20,271 nt of DNA from an uncultured Psychrobacillus sp. (lineage in GTDB: Bacteria > Bacillota > Bacilli > Bacillales_A > Planococcaceae). Shown piece by piece: positions 15,971 to 20,271 of this stretch. The notes below the pieces were generated by a model. The model was not told where the DNA came from and ran no database searches. It worked only from the letters and a program-made list of their open reading frames with translations. Position numbers and translations under genes: made by a program. Numbering within the stretch: position 1 is the stretch's first letter; every line of letters starts with the position of its first letter. The stretch lies in assembly GCA_934234185.1 (NCBI GenBank), contig CAKQHO010000052.1, forward strand, positions 1-20,271, given 5' to 3'.

Positions 15971-17368
15971 ATGGCTAAAGAAAACAGTATTGAAAAAAAG
16001 TTTAACATACCACATGTTTATGTAATCTTATTTTCATTAATTATTATCGCTGCTATTTTCACGTATATATTACCCGCAGGAGAATATGAAAGAATAGTAG
16101 ATGATGCAGGTAGAACAGTCGTAGTACCTGATACATATACAGAGACAGATTCTACCCCAGCTGGTTTCTGGTCCATCTTTCAAGCTGTACATAAAGGAAT
16201 GGTCAATTCAGCAGGAATTATATTTTATATATTCATTGTAGGAGGATCATTTGGTATATTACAAACCACCGGTGCTATCGAGGCAGCAGTCGGTACAATC
16301 TCTCAAAAGCTAAAGGGCAAAGAAATATTCCTTATTCCTATTTTGATGACTTTTTTTGCGTTATCTGGAGCTATGCTTGGTTTAGCGGAAGAGACAATTC
16401 CTTATATAACAATTTTGGTACCTCTCATGCTACTTATTGGTTATGATTCAATAGTCGGAGCAGCAGTTGTACTAGTAGGAACCTCTGCAGGATTTACAGC
16501 TGCCTTTATGAATCCCTTTACCGTAGGGGTCGCACAGGGTATAGCCGAAGTGCCTCTTTTTTCGGGTCTATACCTTCGAGTAATTTTCTTTGTAGTTTTC
16601 CTACTAATTAGTATTTGGTATGTGATGAGATATGCGAATAAAATCAAAAAGGATCCAAGTAAAAGTCTTCTCTATAAGGAAGTGAGTAAGGAGGATTTTG
16701 CCATCCCTGAAAACCTTGCTAAATTAACCGGGAGACATAAAATTATCTTTGGTGTACTATTAGCAACACTAGTAACTCTCGCATTCGGTGTCATCCAATT
16801 TGGATGGTATCTTTCTGAAATTGCTGGTTTATTTTTATTAATGGGAATCATAATTGGCCTAGTAGGAAAAATGAACTTCAGTCAAATTTCCGAGTCTTTC
16901 ATCAAAGGATGTAGCGTTCTAGTAATGGGAGCACTCGTTGTAGGAGTAGCTAACGGAATCTTAGTTGTTTTGCAGGACGGCAAAATAATGGATACTATTT
17001 TATATGGCTTCTCCTCCTCCATCGGTGAAATGCCGTCAGGATTTGCAGCATTTGGTATGTATATTGTTCAATGCTTACTAAACTTTATTATTCCATCGGG
17101 AAGTGGCCAAGCCGCGCTTACTATGCCAATCATGGCACCATTATCCGATTTAGTTGGAGTTACACGTCAAACTGCAGTTCTAGCCTTCCAGTTTGGAGAT
17201 GGCATTTCGAATATATTTACGCCAACCTCTGGCTATTTTATGGCCGGACTTGCTCTAGCAAAAATTTCATGGATTAAGTGGGTAAAATGGATTTTCCCAT
17301 TAATCCTCATTCAATACACGCTAGGAGCGATATTTGTAACAATTGCACATTATATCGGCTACGCTTGA
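15971..17368 (+). CDS. YfcC-family membrane transporter
   Basis: This 465-residue protein has about 11-13 hydrophobic helices and the YfcC/DcuC-like (C4-dicarboxylate anaerobic carrier) pattern. It opens with IPHVYVILFSLIIIAAIFTY then ILPAGEYER, and continues with GGSFGILQTTGAIEAAV, GLAEETIPYI, GTSAGFTAAFMNPFTVGVAQ, the C-terminal IIPSGSGQAALTMPIMAPL and QFGDGISNIFTPTSGYFMAGL. AGGAGGAG precedes the ATG. Members are thought to move amino acids, peptides or organic acids and often sit beside M20 peptidases, as here. The substrate is likely whatever the following amidohydrolase cleaves. A repeat copy begins two bases after its stop. Confidence 0.88.
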   Translation: MAKENSIEKKFNIPHVYVILFSLIIIAAIFTYILPAGEYERIVDDAGRTVVVPDTYTETDSTPAGFWSIFQAVHKGMVNSAGIIFYIFIVGGSFGILQTTGAIEAAVGTISQKLKGKEIFLIPILMTFFALSGAMLGLAEETIPYITILVPLMLLIGYDSIVGAAVVLVGTSAGFTAAFMNPFTVGVAQGIAEVPLFSGLYLRVIFFVVFLLISIWYVMRYANKIKKDPSKSLLYKEVSKEDFAIPENLAKLTGRHKIIFGVLLATLVTLAFGVIQFGWYLSEIAGLFLLMGIIIGLVGKMNFSQISESFIKGCSVLVMGALVVGVANGILVVLQDGKIMDTILYGFSSSIGEMPSGFAAFGMYIVQCLLNFIIPSGSGQAALTMPIMAPLSDLVGVTRQTAVLAFQFGDGISNIFTPTSGYFMAGLALAKISWIKWVKWIFPLILIQYTLGAIFVTIAHYIGYA

Positions 17369-17370
17369 TA

Positions 17371-17464
17371 AGAAAATCGCAAGCGCCTACCCCGACTCGC
17401 AAACAGGTAACAGCTAGGAGGCCACGTCCCCACAGCTGGACAATAATTACTGAGAAATTATCTA
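17371..17464 (+). repeat. dispersed intergenic repeat, copy 3, inside an operon
   Basis: It begins AGAAAATCGCAAGCGCC two bases after the TGA stop of the transporter gene, in the same orientation as that gene, then CCCCGAC and CGCAAA. The middle has diverged. The right end GCTGGACAATAATTA and following GAGAAA match copy 4. It fills most of the 128-base gap before the M20 gene, unlike the tight spacing elsewhere in the operon. Confidence 0.7.
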
Positions 17465-17496
17465 CTTTCTTATCTATTAAAAAAGGAATGATTTAA

Positions 17497-18672
17497 TTGA
17501 AACCGACAGCTACATTAACTAACTGGGTACTAGAGCAACGACGTTATTTGCACAAACACCCCGAGCTTTCTCACCAAGAAGTCGAAACAAAGGCGTATAT
17601 TACAGCTAGACTTCATGAAATGGGCATAGAGACATACACCATCACAGGTAAGGATGTCGTCGGAATTATTAAAGGGGAGCATCCTGGCAAAACAGTTGCG
17701 ATTCGCTCCGATATGGATGCTCTGCCAATATTAGAAGAAACCGGCTTAGATTTCTCATCTGTGAATAAAGGAGTTATGCATGCTTGTGGACATGATGGGC
17801 ATATGTCCATTCTTCTTGGTATTGCCAAAACATTAGTCGAACATACAGCTTCTATTCACGGCACTATCCACCTCCTATTCCAGCACGCAGAGGAAGAAGT
17901 ACCTGGCGGTGCAGTAGAAATTGTAGCGGCGAACGGTTTAAAGGAGCATGGGATAGAAAAAATATTCGGTTACCACTTATGGCAGCCTTTACAAAGTGGA
18001 TTAATAGGTGTCCGCACTGGCCCTACTATGGCTGGCGTTGATCGCTTTGAAATAAATATTTACGGAAAAGGTGGTCATGGCTCGATGCCAGAGCAAACCA
18101 TTGACCCTACTCTAGTAATTTCTACTATCATTACACAGCTCCATACCATTATCAGTAGAAGCATACAAGCCGTAGAACCTGCTGTATTAAGTATTGGGGA
18201 GCTTCGGTCAGGAACTAGCTATAACATTATTCCTGATACTGCCTATGCTTCCGGTACCGTTCGTTACTTTAATAAAGAAACATCCTACCTAATTAAGCAG
18301 CGTATAGATGAGATTATAAGTGGAGTGTGCAAATCCTTCGGAGCAACATATGACTTAAACTATATTCATGGTGACCCTCCGGTTATAAATGACAAAGAGC
18401 TAACTACTTTTATTCAACAAAGCGCTATTTCTCTATATGGAGAAGATAGAGTAGTTGAGAATGCTCCAATTTTAGGCAGTGAGGATTTCGCTTACTATTC
18501 TCATGAAATCCCAGCCTCCTTCACCTTTATTGGCGTAGGAAAACCAGAAGCTCCTTATGGACATCATCATCCAAAGTTTGATATTGATGAAGAGATGCTT
18601 CCAGTTGGAGTAGAGTTATTTACAAATGCCGTTCTAAATTATCTTAAGGAAGCTGCTGTCGATGAGAATTAA
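17497..18672 (+). CDS. M20-family metal-dependent amidohydrolase
   Basis: The 391-residue enzyme belongs to the M20D amidohydrolase group (N-acyl-amino-acid amidohydrolase, hippuricase and IAA-amino-acid hydrolase type). It has RRYLHKHPELSHQE (15-28), RSDMDALP (70-77), HACGHDGH (95-102, metal ligands C97 and H99), the catalytic glutamate in QHAEEEVPGGA (129-139), H160 in YHLW, the lid signature GGHGSMP, GSEDFAYY (327-334) and GHHHPKFDID near the C-terminus. It should release a free amino acid from an N-acyl or peptide-like conjugate in the cytoplasm. Translation starts at TTG with AAAGGA nine bases upstream. Its end overlaps the next gene by 11 bases. Confidence 0.9.
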   Translation: MKPTATLTNWVLEQRRYLHKHPELSHQEVETKAYITARLHEMGIETYTITGKDVVGIIKGEHPGKTVAIRSDMDALPILEETGLDFSSVNKGVMHACGHDGHMSILLGIAKTLVEHTASIHGTIHLLFQHAEEEVPGGAVEIVAANGLKEHGIEKIFGYHLWQPLQSGLIGVRTGPTMAGVDRFEINIYGKGGHGSMPEQTIDPTLVISTIITQLHTIISRSIQAVEPAVLSIGELRSGTSYNIIPDTAYASGTVRYFNKETSYLIKQRIDEIISGVCKSFGATYDLNYIHGDPPVINDKELTTFIQQSAISLYGEDRVVENAPILGSEDFAYYSHEIPASFTFIGVGKPEAPYGHHHPKFDIDEEMLPVGVELFTNAVLNYLKEAAVDEN

Positions 18673-19786
18673 ATCAATTGAAGTGTTCGCTATAAGACTT
18701 CCGCTAATCTCACCATTTATCGTAAGCTATCATACGTACCATGACATGCCATCAATTATTGTGAAAATAGAAACTGAATGTGGGTTAGAAGGCTATGGAG
18801 AGGCAACACCAGATGAACATGTTACGGGTGAAACCTGGGAGAGCACCTATGCAGTGCTCACCAAAACTCTTGCACCTGCTCTATTAGGAACTAACCCTTT
18901 TCAAATAGAGAAACTCCATGACCAGATGAATAAGCTGGTACTTGGAGTTCCTTCTGCCAAGGCCGCAATAGATATCGCCTGCTATGATGTAATGGGAAAA
19001 GCAACTGGACAGCCAGTATACAATCTGTTAGGTGGTAAATATCATGATACCTTAGAGATTCCAAAGGTTATTAGTATCCTAACTCCAACAGAAATGGCTT
19101 TGGAGGCTAAACAGGCAATAGAAGAAGGCTATAAAACTCTTAAACTAAAGGTTGGCACTGATTATAAATTGGACGTTGAAAGAATTAAAGCCGTGCGTAA
19201 CGAAGTTGGTGAGGATATTGCATTAAAGGTGGATGCCAATCAAGGCTGGATTACTAGCAGTAACTCCCTTTATGTTCTGGACCGAATCCGTGATACACAA
19301 ATTGACTGGATTGAACAGCCTGTCAAAGCAGATGACCTAGACGCTTTGCGAGAAGTAAAACAAAAGACCTCTATTCCAGTAATGGTAGATGAAGGTATTC
19401 ACGGAACAAAAGATTTGAAAGAAGTTATGGTGAAGAGAGCAGCTGATAAGATTAATATCAAATTGATGAAATGTGGAGGTCTTTACCCTGCCTCCCAGCT
19501 AGTACACCAAGCTGAAATGGGTGGATTAGATTGTCAAGTTGGCTCTATGGTAGAATCAGCCATCGCCTCTGCAGCAGGATTACATCTTTCTATTGCAAAG
19601 AAAAATATTCATAGCAATGAATTAGTCGGGCCATTAATGTTTCAAAAAGATATCGCTAGCTTAAACTACGATATTCCATTTGTACACCTATCCACTGAAC
19701 CCGGATTAGGAATCCGCGTCGACAAAGCTATATTAAAGGAATTAACCTCCTACTCGTTGGAAATAAAGGAAAGCGCAAGCGTCTAA
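18662..19786 (+). CDS. enolase-superfamily epimerase/cycloisomerase-like enzyme, specificity uncertain
   Basis: The 374-residue enzyme is of the muconate-lactonizing/dipeptide-epimerase subgroup. The catalytic set is complete: lysine pair K161-x-K163 in LKLKVG, metal ligands D191 in VDANQGW, E218 in WIEQPV and D243 in MVDEG, and opposite base K267 in INIKLMK. A Lys on each face is typical of 1,1-proton-transfer epimerases. Dipeptide epimerases such as YkfB have a DxD motif near the C-terminus (DFDAPLML) that binds the dipeptide amine; here the aligned segment is NELVGPLMF, closer to muconate cycloisomerase-type enzymes. Overlap with the amidohydrolase gene suggests that it inverts an amino-acid derivative before or after hydrolysis. 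The last residues (about 370-374) and stop codon come from a repeat element. Confidence 0.85.
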   Translation: MRIKSIEVFAIRLPLISPFIVSYHTYHDMPSIIVKIETECGLEGYGEATPDEHVTGETWESTYAVLTKTLAPALLGTNPFQIEKLHDQMNKLVLGVPSAKAAIDIACYDVMGKATGQPVYNLLGGKYHDTLEIPKVISILTPTEMALEAKQAIEEGYKTLKLKVGTDYKLDVERIKAVRNEVGEDIALKVDANQGWITSSNSLYVLDRIRDTQIDWIEQPVKADDLDALREVKQKTSIPVMVDEGIHGTKDLKEVMVKRAADKINIKLMKCGGLYPASQLVHQAEMGGLDCQVGSMVESAIASAAGLHLSIAKKNIHSNELVGPLMFQKDIASLNYDIPFVHLSTEPGLGIRVDKAILKELTSYSLEIKESASV

Positions 19787-19933
19787 GTCTACCCTGACTA
19801 GCAAATGGGGAAAGTAAGCACGGAAGGAAAACTAAGAACGTCACATCGTGTGACAACGTTTTTCTGACCAACATCCTGTTGGTCCTCGAGGGACAAGGCT
19901 GCTTGCACTAGACAATAATTATGGAGAAAATAT
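19767..19933 (+). repeat. dispersed intergenic repeat, copy 4, longest form with two hairpins
   Basis: It starts AGGAAAGCGCAAGCGTC inside the epimerase gene, supplies its TAA stop (19784-19786), and continues with GTCTACCCTGAC and AGCAAATGGGG. The right end CTAGACAATAATTA and GAGAAA match copy 3. The middle contains two perfect hairpins at 19840-19854 and 19866-19884. It is in sense orientation to the gene. The 431 bases from 19787 to 20217 otherwise hold only a stem-loop, a terminator and the second repeat family; I see no gene. Confidence 0.8.
19840..19884 (+). other. paired perfect hairpins within repeat copy 4
   Basis: GTCACA-TCG-TGTGAC (19840-19854) and GACCAACA-TCC-TGTTGGTC (19866-19884) are perfect stems with three-base loops, separated by 11 bases. 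The stems differ in sequence but share the same small-loop design. They look like modular structured inserts of the repeat. Confidence 0.7.
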
Positions 19934-19962
19934 ATGCTTTTTATCATTTAAAATGATGTTGA

Positions 19963-19984
19963 AGACCATAGATGTTTATGGTCT
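19963..19984 (+). other. 8-bp stem-loop upstream of the operon terminator
   Basis: AGACCATA (19963-19970) pairs with TATGGTCT (19977-19984) around a six-base loop, ending one base before the terminator stem starts. It may help protect the 3' end of the mRNA. Confidence 0.4.
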
Positions 19985-19985
19985 C

Positions 19986-20036
19986 AGACTATAGACAAAC
20001 TCCAGAAATTTTGGAGTTTGTCTACAGTCTTTTTTC
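19986..20036 (+). terminator. strong Rho-independent terminator of the YfcC/M20/epimerase operon
   Basis: AGACAAACTCCA (19993-20004) and TGGAGTTTGTCT (20012-20023) form a perfect 12-bp stem with a seven-base loop. Outer AGACT/AGTCT arms (19986-19990, 20026-20030) extend it past a small internal loop. TTTTTTC follows. It lies about 200 bases after the epimerase stop, beyond repeat copy 4. Confidence 0.9.
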
Positions 20037-20064
20037 TTTTAAAATAGAAGTAACGCGAGGAAGA

Positions 20065-20190
20065 GTTGATTTCCGCTACGAACGGACGCTTTTCGCGGGC
20101 ACGACTTCAGCCGCTTCCCTCGCTGCGCTCAGTCCAGGGTCTTCAGCTCGCGCTGTCCCGCTGGAGACACCGTTCTTCACTCCAATCAAC
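20065..20190. repeat. second GC-rich repeat family with terminal inverted repeats
   Basis: This 126-base block is far more GC-rich than its surroundings and has no ORF. Its ends form imperfect 21-bp inverted repeats: GTTGATT and GAACGG at 20065-20071 and 20080-20085 pair with CCGTTC and AATCAAC at 20170-20175 and 20184-20190. The interior, with CGCTTTTCGCGGGC and TTCCCTCGCTGCGCTCAG, is a type of dispersed repeat I have seen in many Bacillaceae genomes. It is probably a MITE-like non-autonomous element. Confidence 0.65.
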
Positions 20191-20217
20191 GGCACCCCCT
20201 ATAAAATGAATGAGGTG

Positions 20218-20271
20218 ATGGATATGATGACGAAAAATCAAATCAATGAACGAGAACAATTAGAAATCTTG
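20218..20271 (+). CDS. N-terminal fragment of an ORF cut by the window end, possibly an IS1182-type transposase
   Basis: An open frame from ATG at 20218 (further ATGs at 20224 and 20227) runs to the window end, encoding MDMMTKNQINEREQLEIL. GAGGTG at 20212-20217 favours the ATG at 20224 or 20227. The NxREQ(L/I)E-type opening recalls IS1182-family transposases, but 18 residues are too few to be sure. It starts 27 bases after the second repeat family ends. Confidence 0.4.
   Translation, partial: MDMMTKNQINEREQLEIL

Noticed and set aside
17278..17496. Small plus-strand frame between the transporter and amidohydrolase genes
   Set aside because: It overlaps the transporter's end in another frame and then reads through repeat copy 3; its composition follows the repeat.
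1..20271. CRISPR array, rRNA, tRNA or riboswitch
   Set aside because: No regularly spaced direct repeats, rRNA-like blocks, cloverleaf with CCA-type end or recognisable riboswitch core was seen on either strand.

Overview
The window is AT-rich and fits a Bacillales member (Bacillaceae or Planococcaceae; genus not resolvable from this stretch). Genes have strong GGAGG-type ribosome binding sites and some TTG starts. There is a CcpA-type cre site, SLH-anchored surface proteins, an OmpR-family two-component pair followed by a PepSY gene, and GC-rich dispersed intergenic repeats of a kind common in this order.

Layout. (1) 1-313: GC-rich repeat plus stem-loops, no gene. (2) 314-3437, minus strand: response regulator, sensor kinase and a membrane protein with two PepSY domains, arranged like ykoGHI of Bacillus subtilis. 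(3) 3733-4188: a lone Y1/REP-associated-type transposase homologue whose expected catalytic residues are replaced. (4) 4346-5419, minus: branched-chain aminotransferase ilvE. (5) 5743-11181, plus: three secreted proteins in a likely operon: a protein of repeated beta-rich units without wall anchor, a three-SLH protein, and an SLH/Ig-like/von Willebrand A protein with an intact MIDAS and six cysteines in the mature chain. A perfect 17-bp-arm terminator ends it. (6) 11310-14993: glycerate module, GntP permease and glycerate 2-kinase on minus, divergent CdaR-type regulator on plus, with a cre site and a palindrome between them. (7) 15159-15647, minus: secreted NlpC/P60 hydrolase. (8) 15971-19786, plus: YfcC-type transporter, M20 amidohydrolase and enolase-superfamily epimerase/cycloisomerase-like enzyme, a plausible uptake-and-hydrolysis pathway for an acylated amino acid or similar compound. 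(9) 19787-20271: repeats, a strong terminator, a second GC-rich repeat family with terminal inverted repeats, and the start of a truncated ORF, perhaps an IS1182-like transposase.

Most unusual signals. A repeat family occurs four times, plus one truncated end. Three copies begin within about 20 bp of a stop codon, in the sense direction of the gene that ends there; one copy supplies that gene's last codons and stop. The same window carries a Y1 transposase homologue that looks catalytically dead. The three-gene surface operon (5743-11181) is the best candidate for an uncharacterised system. The epimerase has the enolase-superfamily catalytic residues but lacks the DxD motif used by dipeptide epimerases.
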